DNA of 7,678 bases from Candidatus Omnitrophota bacterium (GCA_028715315.1 JAQUSA010000010.1:1-7678); one strand, 5' to 3'. Counted from the stretch's first letter, positions 1-6,539 are shown. Notes: a model not told the origin generated them from the sequence alone. Translations and numbers: made by a program.

Positions 1-754
1 CGGGCCTCGGCGCGGGCCCGCCCGCTTCCCCAGCCGTTATCGGCGTTACCCCGGCGGCCAGCCCGCAGGATTCCAATATCTCCTTCGCGAACTGGTAGCG
101 CGAGCATATCCCTGAATTAGAAATGTTGTATATTCCCGACGGGGCTTTTGCGCTGAGGATACTTTCCGATAATCCCCTTATCGCGTCCGCGAGGTCCGCG
201 GTATACGTAGGGCCGCCAAATTTTTCGGATATTGCCCTGACCGCGCCGCCCTTATTCGCCGTCTCTATCACATAATCCACGAAGCTCTTCCCTTCGGGAC
301 CGAACATCCAGCTCGAACGTATCACCGCGTACCTGCCGCCGGCCGTTATTACATATCCCTCCGCCGCGAGCTTAGACCTCCCGTAGGCGTTTATCGGGTT
401 CACGGCGTCATCCTCCGCATACGCCGCCCCCTTCTCTCCGTCGAACACGTAATCGGTGCTTATATGGACCAGCAGCGCGCCTGCGGCCGCGGCTGCGTCC
501 GCAATATTCCTCGCGCCGTCAGAATTAACCCTGAATGCCTCCTCCGGGTTGCGTTCGCAATAGTCGACATCCGCGATCGCCGCGGAATTCACGACTACCT
601 GGGGCTTCAGCTCCCGCAAAAGCGAGACGGCCTTCTCCCTGTCCGTTATATCAAGCGCCTCGTGCGTCAGGCCCTTTACTTCGTGAACGCTTCCGAACGC
701 CTTACAAAGAGCGTATCCGAGCATCCCGGCCGAGCCGGTTACAATTACCTTCAA
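1..754 (-). CDS. rfbD: dTDP-4-dehydrorhamnose reductase (RmlD/RfbD), C-terminus cut by window edge
   Basis: NAD(P)H-dependent reductase that reduces the C4 keto group of dTDP-4-dehydro-L-rhamnose, normally the last step of dTDP-L-rhamnose synthesis in the cytoplasm. Translation of the minus strand gives 251 residues of an extended SDR protein. It has the N-terminal Rossmann glycine motif GSAGMLG (residues 7-13), STDYVFDG (99-106), and the catalytic YxxxK as YGRSK (Y124, K128). The visible end (ITAGEAGGPAPRP) matches the proline/arginine-rich segment near the end of RmlD, so only about 30-40 residues should lie outside the window. I chose the TTG at 754 as start because AAGGGG sits 5 bases upstream. 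A GTG at 760, overlapping the rfbB stop as GTGA, is possible but would lie on top of that Shine-Dalgarno. Last visible gene of the operon, 2 bases after rfbB. The family is secure. The true product depends on whether the cupin upstream is a real epimerase. Confidence 0.93.
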   Translation of the reverse strand, partial: MKVIVTGSAGMLGYALCKAFGSVHEVKGLTHEALDITDREKAVSLLRELKPQVVVNSAAIADVDYCERNPEEAFRVNSDGARNIADAAAAAGALLVHISTDYVFDGEKGAAYAEDDAVNPINAYGRSKLAAEGYVITAGGRYAVIRSSWMFGPEGKSFVDYVIETANKGGAVRAISEKFGGPTYTADLADAIRGLSESILSAKAPSGIYNISNSGICSRYQFAKEILESCGLAAGVTPITAGEAGGPAPRP

Positions 755-756
755 GA

Positions 757-1755
757 TCACCCCTTATATTGCTTCTTATAGTACGCCTTGTAAGTATCTT
801 TATGCTTTATCTTCATCCACCAGTCACGGTCCGTCCCGTACCATTTGACGGTCTTATCAAGCGCCTGCGCGAACGTGTGGCCGGGCTTCCATCCCATAGC
901 CCTCAGCTTTGAATCGTCGAGCGAATACCTCCTGTCGTGGCCTAGGCGGTCCTTGACATACTCTATCATCGAAGCGTCTTTGCCCATCGCCTTGAGGATA
1001 GCGTGGACCATCTCTATATTCATCATCTCGTACCCGCCGGCTATGTTATATACCTCGCCCGCCGCGCCCTTATTAAGCACGAAATAGATACCGTCGCAGT
1101 TATCCTCGACAAAAAGCCAGTCGCGCACGTTCTTGCCGTCCCCGTAAAGCGGGACCTTCTTATCCTCAAGCAGGTTCGTGATGCTCAGCGCGACGAACTT
1201 CTCGGGGTACTGGTATGGCCCGAAGTTGTTCGAGCTGCGCGTTATGACCACCGGCAGGCCGAACGTAACGTAATACGCGCGGCACATATGCTCAGCGGCC
1301 GCCTTGCTTGCCGAGTACGGGCTGTTCGGCGCGAGGATGCTCGATTCCGTAAAAGACCCGTTATCGATAGACCCGTAAACCTCGTCGGTGGATATCTGTA
1401 TGAATTTGGAGATCCCTATCATCCTGGCCTTCTCGAGCAGGATGTTCGTCCCGAGGATGTTCGACATTATGAATTCGTCGGCGCAGTGCAGCGACCTGTC
1501 CACGTGGCTCTCCGCGGCGAAATTGACGACGTAATCACAGCCCTCCATCGCCTTCTCCACGGCAGCGTGGTCGCATATATCGCCCTTCACGAAGGTGTAG
1601 CTGGGGTTACCCTCGAGATCCTTTAGATTATCGGGATTACCCGCGTAGCTTAGCTTATCGAAGTTCACTATCTCGCAGCTCTTGTTCTTGTTTAATACGT
1701 GCCTTATGAAGTTCGAGCCGATGAACCCCGCGCCGCCGGTAACTAATATCTTCAT
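757..1755 (-). CDS. rfbB: dTDP-glucose 4,6-dehydratase (RmlB/RfbB)
   Basis: NAD-dependent dehydratase that converts dTDP-D-glucose to dTDP-4-dehydro-6-deoxy-D-glucose, the shared precursor of dTDP-L-rhamnose and other dTDP-deoxysugars. It is 332 residues long, normal for the family (about 320-360). Visible motifs: NAD-binding GGAGFIGS (7-14), ESHVDRS (82-88), the dehydratase triad segment STDEVYG (T123, D124, E125), YSASK with catalytic Y147 and K151, the nucleotide-sugar loop RSSNNFGPYQYPEK (173-186), GDGKNVRDW (205-213), and RLGHDRRYSLD (270-280). All expected catalytic residues are present. The start is the ATG at 1755, which gives the canonical N-terminus MKILVTGG and shares one base with the rfbA stop (TAATG). 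Reading could extend upstream to 1842, but that runs through the end of rfbA and adds no family sequence. A purine-rich AGGGG lies just 3 bases upstream, with AAAGG 9 bases upstream. Confidence 0.97.
   Translation of the reverse strand: MKILVTGGAGFIGSNFIRHVLNKNKSCEIVNFDKLSYAGNPDNLKDLEGNPSYTFVKGDICDHAAVEKAMEGCDYVVNFAAESHVDRSLHCADEFIMSNILGTNILLEKARMIGISKFIQISTDEVYGSIDNGSFTESSILAPNSPYSASKAAAEHMCRAYYVTFGLPVVITRSSNNFGPYQYPEKFVALSITNLLEDKKVPLYGDGKNVRDWLFVEDNCDGIYFVLNKGAAGEVYNIAGGYEMMNIEMVHAILKAMGKDASMIEYVKDRLGHDRRYSLDDSKLRAMGWKPGHTFAQALDKTVKWYGTDRDWWMKIKHKDTYKAYYKKQYKG
760..765 (-). promoter_or_regulatory. Shine-Dalgarno of rfbD (AAGGGG)
   Basis: AAGGGG on the minus strand lies within the last codons and stop region of rfbB, 5 bases before the TTG at 754. 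It decides the start in favour of TTG 754 over GTG 760, whose first base is part of the motif. Confidence 0.6.
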
Positions 1756-2495
1756 TATCCCCTGCCTTTCCCGCGCAAACCCTTTTCGACGAGCTTGCTC
1801 GCCCGGAACAGCGATTCGAAGGTCCCGCAATCTGTCCACCATCCGTCAAGTACGTCGAATGTCATCTCTCCGCGCCTGATATATTCGTTGTTCACGTCGG
1901 TTATCTCGAGCTCGCCTCTCCTGGACGGCTTCAACGGCTTAATTATGTCGAATATCTTCGTGTCGTACATATATATGCCCGTGACGGCCAGGTCGGATGC
2001 CGGCTTCCTCGGCTTCTCCCTGATATCCGTTATCCTGTTCCCCTTTATCCTGGCGACTCCGAACCTCTGGGGGTCAGGGACCTTCTTGAGCAGGATCTTT
2101 GCCCCTCCCGGCTGGGCCGTAAAATCGTCCACGTACTTCTTTATGCTCTTCTCTATCAGGTTGTCGCCAAGTATTACGACCAGCTTGGAGCCCTGCGCAA
2201 AATGCCTCGCCAGGTTGAGCGCCTCCGCGATGCCGCCTTCGCCCCTCTGGTATGTGTAATTTATATGGTTGAGCCCGAACTCGGAACCGTTGCCGAGCAG
2301 GCGCAGGAAATCGCCCGCGTTATTGCCGCCGGTCACGAGCAGGATATCCCTGATGCCGGCGTCGACAAGCGTCTGTATCGGATAATATATCATCGGCCTG
2401 TCATAGACCGGCAGGAGGTGCTTGTTCGTTATCCTAGTCAGCGGATCGAGCCTTTTGCCGAGGCCGCCCGCCAGTATTACCCCGCGCAGCGCCAT
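1755..2495 (-). CDS. rfbA: glucose-1-phosphate thymidylyltransferase, short form (RmlA/RfbA)
   Basis: Nucleotidyltransferase that joins dTTP and glucose-1-phosphate to give dTDP-glucose and pyrophosphate, committing glucose to dTDP-sugar synthesis. The 246 residues show the signature loop GGLGKRL (10-16), LLPVYDRPMIYYP (27-39), the metal-binding D111 in GDN, EKP (160-162), EITDVN with D200, and the late motif WWTDCGT (219-225). It stops soon after that motif. Classical RmlA proteins are about 290 residues, with extra C-terminal helices that help form the allosteric dTDP-rhamnose site, so this is the short form known from archaea and many uncultivated bacteria. The start is the ATG at 2495, which overlaps the cupin stop by one base (TGATG) and has GGAGG 5 bases upstream. 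The alternative ATG at 2507 lies inside the cupin and has no such support. Substrate specificity for dTTP over other NTPs is inferred from the adjacent rfbB and rfbD. Confidence 0.94.
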   Translation of the reverse strand: MALRGVILAGGLGKRLDPLTRITNKHLLPVYDRPMIYYPIQTLVDAGIRDILLVTGGNNAGDFLRLLGNGSEFGLNHINYTYQRGEGGIAEALNLARHFAQGSKLVVILGDNLIEKSIKKYVDDFTAQPGGAKILLKKVPDPQRFGVARIKGNRITDIREKPRKPASDLAVTGIYMYDTKIFDIIKPLKPSRRGELEITDVNNEYIRRGEMTFDVLDGWWTDCGTFESLFRASKLVEKGLRGKGRG

Positions 2496-2941
2496 CACTT
2501 CCTCCAATCGAGCGGGATATCGTTATCGTAGGCGTCGAGCCTGAACTCATCCGGCTCTTTCGGGTCGTAGGGCAGCGTGGGCACGTTAAGGATCATCGAT
2601 TCCCTGTCCGCGACGCATTTGAACCCGTGGTAAACGCCCTTGGGTATCTTCACCATGAACGGGTCTTCCAGCGAAAGGATGAACTCGTTTACCTCGCCTT
2701 TCGTCTTCGAACCTTCCCTCGCGTCATAAAGCCCGAGCCTTATCTTTCCCTGCAGGCAAACGAAATGGTCGTCCTGCTTCTTATGGAAATGCCACGCCTT
2801 AACGACTCCCGGGAACGCCGTGGTAAAGTAGACCTGCCCGAACTTCTCGAATATATCGTCGTCGCAGCGCAGTATCTCCATCAGTTTTCCCCTGTCATCG
2901 GGGATCGCCTTAAGCTTTTTTATCTTCACGCCTTCTATCAT
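2495..2941 (-). CDS. RmlC-like cupin, dTDP-sugar epimerase/isomerase family (short form)
   Basis: A 148-residue single-domain cupin related to dTDP-4-dehydrorhamnose 3,5-epimerase (RmlC/RfbC). Its place, directly ahead of rfbA, rfbB and rfbD, is where rfbC would be expected. Visible family features: DDRGKL (15-20); the segment KAWHFHKKQDDHF (48-60), with H51 where RmlC has its catalytic His and a second H53; QGKIRLGLYDAR (64-75); IPKGVYHGF (99-107), with H105 of the conserved HGF; and the terminal DIPLDW (141-146). By eye, the RmlC catalytic Tyr (LYK motif) falls at about L118 in MILNVP, and the last 30-40 residues of RmlC are absent. The HxHK pattern also recalls FdtA/WxcM-type ketoisomerases. 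I recognise this as a frequent short subfamily next to short rfbA genes but know of no firm biochemical assignment. The start ATG at 2941 is preferred because GGGAGGG lies 7 bases upstream; the ATG at 2947, overlapping the ugd stop, is only 1 base from it. Confidence 0.85.
   Translation of the reverse strand: MIEGVKIKKLKAIPDDRGKLMEILRCDDDIFEKFGQVYFTTAFPGVVKAWHFHKKQDDHFVCLQGKIRLGLYDAREGSKTKGEVNEFILSLEDPFMVKIPKGVYHGFKCVADRESMILNVPTLPYDPKEPDEFRLDAYDNDIPLDWRK
2501..2505 (-). promoter_or_regulatory. Shine-Dalgarno of rfbA (GGAGG)
   Basis: GGAGG, encoded within the last Trp-Arg codons of the cupin gene, lies 5 bases before the rfbA ATG at 2495. Strong match and ideal spacing. It fixes the start 12 bases downstream of the longest possible reading. 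Confidence 0.8.
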
Positions 2942-2943
2942 AT

Positions 2944-4242
2944 TCATGCCCTCCCTATGCAGTTGTACTTGAAGCCCAGGTCCTTCATCATCTTCGGCTC
3001 GTAAATATTCCTTCCGTCCACGATGACCGGCTGGCACATAAGCTTCTTTATCTTCTTCAGGTCAAGTTCCTTGAACTCGTTCCATTCAGTCACTATCAGC
3101 GCGCAGTCAGCGCCCTTGACCGCCCCATAAGGGTCCTTGCAGAAACGTACGCCCTTGAACTCCGGAAGCTGCCTGGCCCTGCCCATGGATTGCGGGTCAT
3201 AGGCCCTTATGTGGGCGCCTTCCTGCTTCAGTTTCTCTATTATCGTCGATGAAGGCGCGAACCTCATGTCGTCGGTATTCGGCTTGAAAGCCAGCCCCAG
3301 CACCCCTATGGTCTTGCCCTTGATGTTCCATAAGACCTTTTCCACTTTCTTTACCAGCAGCAGCCTCTGCGCCTCGTTTATCCTCTTGACGGATTTCAGC
3401 AGCTCGAAATTATACCCGAGCTTCTCCGAGATATGGATGAACGCCTCGATATCCTTCGGGAAACAGAAACCGCCGAACCCTATGCCGGCGTCCAAAAAAG
3501 ACCTGCCTATCCTCTTGTCGAGGCCCATGCCGCGCGCCACTTCCTCCACATCCGCTCCGGACCTTTCGCATATGTTGGCCACGGCATTTATAAACGATAT
3601 CTTGGTCGCGAGGAACGAGTTCGAGGCGTGCTTTATTATCTCCGCGCTGTTGATATTCGTCACGATTATCTCAGAGCCGAGCGGCCTGTATAATTCGGTA
3701 AGTATGGCTTCGGCCTTCTTGCTCTCGACCCCTATTATTATCCTGTCCGGGCGCATGAAATCCCCGATCGCGGACCCTTCCCTCAGGAACTCGGGATTCG
3801 ACGCTACGTCGAACTTAACGCCCTTGCGCGCGTATGATTCCAGGGTCTTCTTTATCCAGATGCCGGTCTCGACCGGGGTGGTCGACTTCTCCACGACAAG
3901 GTGGTACGACTTCATATACCGCGCTATATCCCTCGCGACGGCCTCGATATGCGTAAGGTCGGCCTCTCCGCTGTCCTTGGGAGGGGTGCCGACGGCGATG
4001 AATATCACCTCGCTGGATTCTACGGCGCTCCTGAGGTTTGTCGTGAATTTTATCCTCTTCTCCCGCCTGTTCCTCTTTATGAGGTCGTCGAGTCCGGGCT
4101 CGTATATCGGGATGGCGCCGCGGTTAAGCTTCGATATCTTCCCGCTGTCGATATCGTTGCATATCACGTCGTTGCCGAGGTCGGCAAGGCAAGCCGCCGT
4201 GACAAGCCCGACATACCCTGCGCCTATTACCGCTATCTTCAT
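2944..4242 (-). CDS. ugd: UDP-glucose 6-dehydrogenase (Ugd)
   Basis: Cytoplasmic NAD-dependent enzyme that oxidises UDP-glucose in two steps to UDP-glucuronate, a donor or precursor for acidic surface polysaccharides and LPS sugars. The 432 residues match the usual length (about 430-450). Domain order: N-terminal NAD-binding Rossmann fold with GAGYVG (7-12) and VGTPP (84-88); STTPVETG (120-127); SNPEFLREGSAI (148-159); the central helix with K204 and N208 in EIIKHASNSFLATK; catalytic C260 and D264 in GFGGFCFPKD; then the C-terminal UDP-binding domain with GLAFKPNTDDMRFAPS and a terminal VDGRNIY segment. K204, N208, C260 and D264 are the expected catalytic residues. Two changes stand out: Phe instead of Ser just before C260, and Ala (A220) where FINE is usual. 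The ATG at 4242 has GGAG 5 bases upstream, and the gene begins 14 bases after the lptD stop. A GDP-mannose or other UDP-sugar dehydrogenase is less likely from the GFGG-CFPKD form. Confidence 0.95.
   Translation of the reverse strand: MKIAVIGAGYVGLVTAACLADLGNDVICNDIDSGKISKLNRGAIPIYEPGLDDLIKRNRREKRIKFTTNLRSAVESSEVIFIAVGTPPKDSGEADLTHIEAVARDIARYMKSYHLVVEKSTTPVETGIWIKKTLESYARKGVKFDVASNPEFLREGSAIGDFMRPDRIIIGVESKKAEAILTELYRPLGSEIIVTNINSAEIIKHASNSFLATKISFINAVANICERSGADVEEVARGMGLDKRIGRSFLDAGIGFGGFCFPKDIEAFIHISEKLGYNFELLKSVKRINEAQRLLLVKKVEKVLWNIKGKTIGVLGLAFKPNTDDMRFAPSSTIIEKLKQEGAHIRAYDPQSMGRARQLPEFKGVRFCKDPYGAVKGADCALIVTEWNEFKELDLKKIKKLMCQPVIVDGRNIYEPKMMKDLGFKYNCIGRA
2949..2955 (-). promoter_or_regulatory. 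Shine-Dalgarno of the cupin gene (GGGAGGG)
   Basis: GGGAGGG lies in the last codons of ugd, 7 bases before the ATG at 2941 and only 1 base before the ATG at 2947. It therefore supports 2941 as the start. Confidence 0.7.
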
Positions 4243-4247
4243 GTATT

Positions 4248-4251
4248 CTCC
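4248..4251 (-). promoter_or_regulatory. Shine-Dalgarno of ugd (GGAG)
   Basis: GGAG lies in the 14-base gap between the lptD stop (4257) and the ugd ATG (4242), with 5-base spacing. It agrees with the MKIAVIGAGYVG start. Confidence 0.7.
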
Positions 4252-4256
4252 GCTTT

Positions 4257-6527
4257 TTAGCCCGGGGGCATCGCCGAACCGAACATCGGCGGGTTATAAT
4301 TCTGCTCGAGTTCCACCGGCACATCGGGGAACGCCTTGAGCCTGAAGATGACCATGAACGTATGTCCGTGGTCCCTCGATATGTTATATACGAAATCGCC
4401 TATCCAGCAATGCAGGTCCCTGCTGACCCTGTATTCCTGTTCGGCTATGCTGTTTATGAATTTCATCGGCGCGCCGTTCACGTCCGTCCCGAACCTCTTG
4501 AGGTCCAACCTGTTGTACGCGGTCACCTTCCACTTCGGCGTCACGTTGAACATGAGCTGCCCCTCCAGGAGGCTTCCGAGGTCGTTGTCCCACCTGTAAC
4601 CTCCGCCGTAACCCCACTTCTTCGACGTTATCTCGGTATATACGGCCTGCCTGAGGTCCTGGTTGTCGAAATCGAGTTCCGGGTTGCCCATGAAGTTGAA
4701 GGTGAACGACTCGAACCTTTGCCCGTGCGGGTTGTAGACCGCGTTGGACAATATCCTCATCCAGTTATAAGGTTTCGATTCGAATGTGAGCCCGTAGTTC
4801 CCGAGCCTGCCGCCCTTGTCTGTCTCGGTCGCGAAATGGTAGTCGGTGTCTACGATGAACCTCGCGAGGTCCACGGTGGTCATCTTGCCGCCGACCATGC
4901 GTTTCGTCTGCAGCTTATTCTCCAGGGACGGGGATATATAGTTCGCGAAGGATGTATTATCTATCTCGTCGAACTGCCCGAGCTTCGACTTGTTCACGGT
5001 AGGCTCGTGCGAATAGTAATAACTGATCGACGGCGAGATGACGTGCCTTATGCCGTTGATCTCCATATTAAACGCCTTTGAGTCGTAGTTATACGTCCTG
5101 TAAAAACGCGTGCTGACATCCGTACCGGTGAAGAAATTCCCGCGGACGAGGTTGTTCTGGCCATCAAGGTCCCTGCTGTAGAAGGTCTGCTGGGTGCCGG
5201 CATAGGGCGTCACCGACAGCCACCCGAAGAGCGTCGACTGGTACGACAACCTGTTGTTCGTGTCGAACCTGTTGGTCGTCGCGGTCGAGTTGAGCGGCGA
5301 GGGTTCCTTCTTGTTCAGGTTCGCGGCGGACGCCTCTCCCTCATAATAAAAATCCGTCTTGCCTATCTTGATGTTCGTGGTCTCGAATTTTACTTCAGGC
5401 AGGTACTCCACCACCGAATCGAAGCGGTTCACCTGTTTCTGCACGAGGAGGCTGGTCGTATAATAGTTCTCGGTCCTTATTACCGACGCGTAATTGCTGT
5501 TGACCATGTCGCGCTGGTAGTCCTTGATGTAATAGTCCTTTATGACGTTAGCGTCCGACATCTTGTTGAATTCCAATACGCCCTGGGTGGCGGGGTCCAT
5601 CTGCCACTTGTGCCTCAACTGCGCGCGGTACCTGTTTATGTCCTTGCCCTTCGGCGAGTTGGAATTCTCGTCGGGCCGGCTGCTCCACGTGTCCCCGTTC
5701 TTCTTCTCGTCAAAATAGTTGAACCTGAATATGCCGCTCCCGTAATCCTCGGTGCCGTAATTAGTCGTGATGCCGTAAGCGAAATCCCTCTTCTCCCTGT
5801 AATCGATATGTATCCGGCCCCTGAAATTATCGTTGAAGTAATACCGCCAGGACGTCAGCACGAAATAACCCCAGTCGTCGTTCTTACCGGGTATGACCGT
5901 CACGCCGGGGTGCCTGTCCTTGAGCGAATGGCTGTAATACGGGAAATATAGTATCGGCACGTTGCCGACGAATAGCAGGATGTTCTTCGCGCTGACCCTG
6001 TCGCCCAGGTATACGTTCAGCTGTTTCGACTGTATCCTGTAATGCGGCTCCTCCTTGTTGCAGGTGGTGACATATCCGCGCTTTATGAAATAATGGTCCT
6101 GGTCCAGCTTCTCGGCCTTCTCCCCGCCGCCGTAAAATGTGGGGTCTATGAATACGCTGGGCTCTATGACGGTCCCGGTCTTTGTGTCGATATTATAGAC
6201 GACGCGTTCGCCCTTGAAGAAGTTCTGCCCCTGGGTAAGGACGACGTCCCCCTCCGCCACGACTTCCTTCGTATCGGAATGGAGCATCGCCTTCTTGCAG
6301 GTGACCTTGAGGTCCTGGTAGGTTATAGTCACGTTCCCGTTCGCGCTGGCCGTCTTTCCGGCCTCATCATATTCGACAGTATCGCCGTTGATGATGACCG
6401 GTTCCTTGCTGCCCTTGTCGAAATTAAGGGACGGGTACTTGCTGCCCTCTTCCGCGCTCACGGCGAGGCACGGCATAAAAACCGCCATGGCCGCGATGAC
6501 TATTATGGCTGACTTCCTATTCAGCAA
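4257..6527 (-). CDS. lptD: LPS-assembly outer-membrane protein LptD (OstA/Imp)
   Basis: Beta-barrel half of the LptDE translocon, which places LPS in the outer leaflet of the outer membrane. It has 756 residues. A signal peptide is visible (basic n-region NRK, hydrophobic core at 7-23, likely cleavage after VSA at residue 25). An OstA/LptA-like beta-jellyroll domain follows at about 43-180, with repeats such as GDTVEYDEAGKTASANGNV and AEGDVVLTQG. Then come the conserved YVTTCNKEEPHYRI (152-165) and the signature VPILYFPYYSHSLKDRHPG (190-208), which leads into the barrel of aromatic-rich alternating strands. The end contains LHCWIGDF and FRLKAFPDVP, as in other LptDs. Mature cysteines are C77, C156 and C707. 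C156 and C707 match positions used for the interdomain disulfide; E. coli has a CC pair at the second site. The start is TTG at 6527: GGAG lies 6 bases upstream, and this start supplies the complete signal peptide. The gene begins 12 bases after the transaldolase stop. Confidence 0.95.
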   Translation of the reverse strand: MLNRKSAIIVIAAMAVFMPCLAVSAEEGSKYPSLNFDKGSKEPVIINGDTVEYDEAGKTASANGNVTITYQDLKVTCKKAMLHSDTKEVVAEGDVVLTQGQNFFKGERVVYNIDTKTGTVIEPSVFIDPTFYGGGEKAEKLDQDHYFIKRGYVTTCNKEEPHYRIQSKQLNVYLGDRVSAKNILLFVGNVPILYFPYYSHSLKDRHPGVTVIPGKNDDWGYFVLTSWRYYFNDNFRGRIHIDYREKRDFAYGITTNYGTEDYGSGIFRFNYFDEKKNGDTWSSRPDENSNSPKGKDINRYRAQLRHKWQMDPATQGVLEFNKMSDANVIKDYYIKDYQRDMVNSNYASVIRTENYYTTSLLVQKQVNRFDSVVEYLPEVKFETTNIKIGKTDFYYEGEASAANLNKKEPSPLNSTATTNRFDTNNRLSYQSTLFGWLSVTPYAGTQQTFYSRDLDGQNNLVRGNFFTGTDVSTRFYRTYNYDSKAFNMEINGIRHVISPSISYYYSHEPTVNKSKLGQFDEIDNTSFANYISPSLENKLQTKRMVGGKMTTVDLARFIVDTDYHFATETDKGGRLGNYGLTFESKPYNWMRILSNAVYNPHGQRFESFTFNFMGNPELDFDNQDLRQAVYTEITSKKWGYGGGYRWDNDLGSLLEGQLMFNVTPKWKVTAYNRLDLKRFGTDVNGAPMKFINSIAEQEYRVSRDLHCWIGDFVYNISRDHGHTFMVIFRLKAFPDVPVELEQNYNPPMFGSAMPPG

Positions 6528-6533
6528 TTATTT

Positions 6534-6537
6534 CTCC
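6534..6537 (-). promoter_or_regulatory. Shine-Dalgarno of lptD (GGAG), supporting a TTG start
   Basis: GGAG lies in the 12-base gap after the transaldolase stop and 6 bases before TTG at 6527. No ATG lies at a suitable distance. TTG followed by Leu-Asn-Arg-Lys gives a normal signal-peptide n-region. Confidence 0.65.
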
Positions 6538-6539
6538 GA

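Noticed and set aside
1003..1626. Plus-strand frame of 207 codons opposite rfbB
   Set aside because: It is complementary to the RfbB core motifs, with no recognisable family and no ribosome-binding site that I can support.
1756..1842. Upstream extension of rfbB to a start at 1842
   Set aside because: The added residues are an out-of-frame reading of the rfbA C-terminus. RfbB begins canonically at MKILVTGG at 1755, immediately on the rfbA stop.
2942..3037. Upstream extension of the cupin to a start at 3037
   Set aside because: The extra 32 residues overlap the C-terminus of Ugd and resemble no cupin. A strong Shine-Dalgarno marks the start at 2941.
3209..4339. Long plus-strand reading frame (376 codons) opposite ugd
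   Set aside because: It is antisense to a clear Ugd protein with all catalytic motifs. Its translation is low-complexity Ser/Ile/Leu-rich and shows no recognisable domain; it is a shadow of the coding strand's codon bias.
4362..5081. Plus-strand frame of 239 codons opposite the lptD barrel
   Set aside because: It is antisense to conserved LptD. The translation is rich in Arg, Val and Pro with no domain or plausible signal, as expected of a complementary-frame artefact.
6453..6527. LptD N-terminus as a lipoprotein signal (Cys at residue 20)
   Set aside because: The segment before the Cys is FMPC, with Pro at -1 and Phe at -3, which is not a lipobox. A signal peptidase I site (VSA) follows, and LptD is not a lipoprotein.
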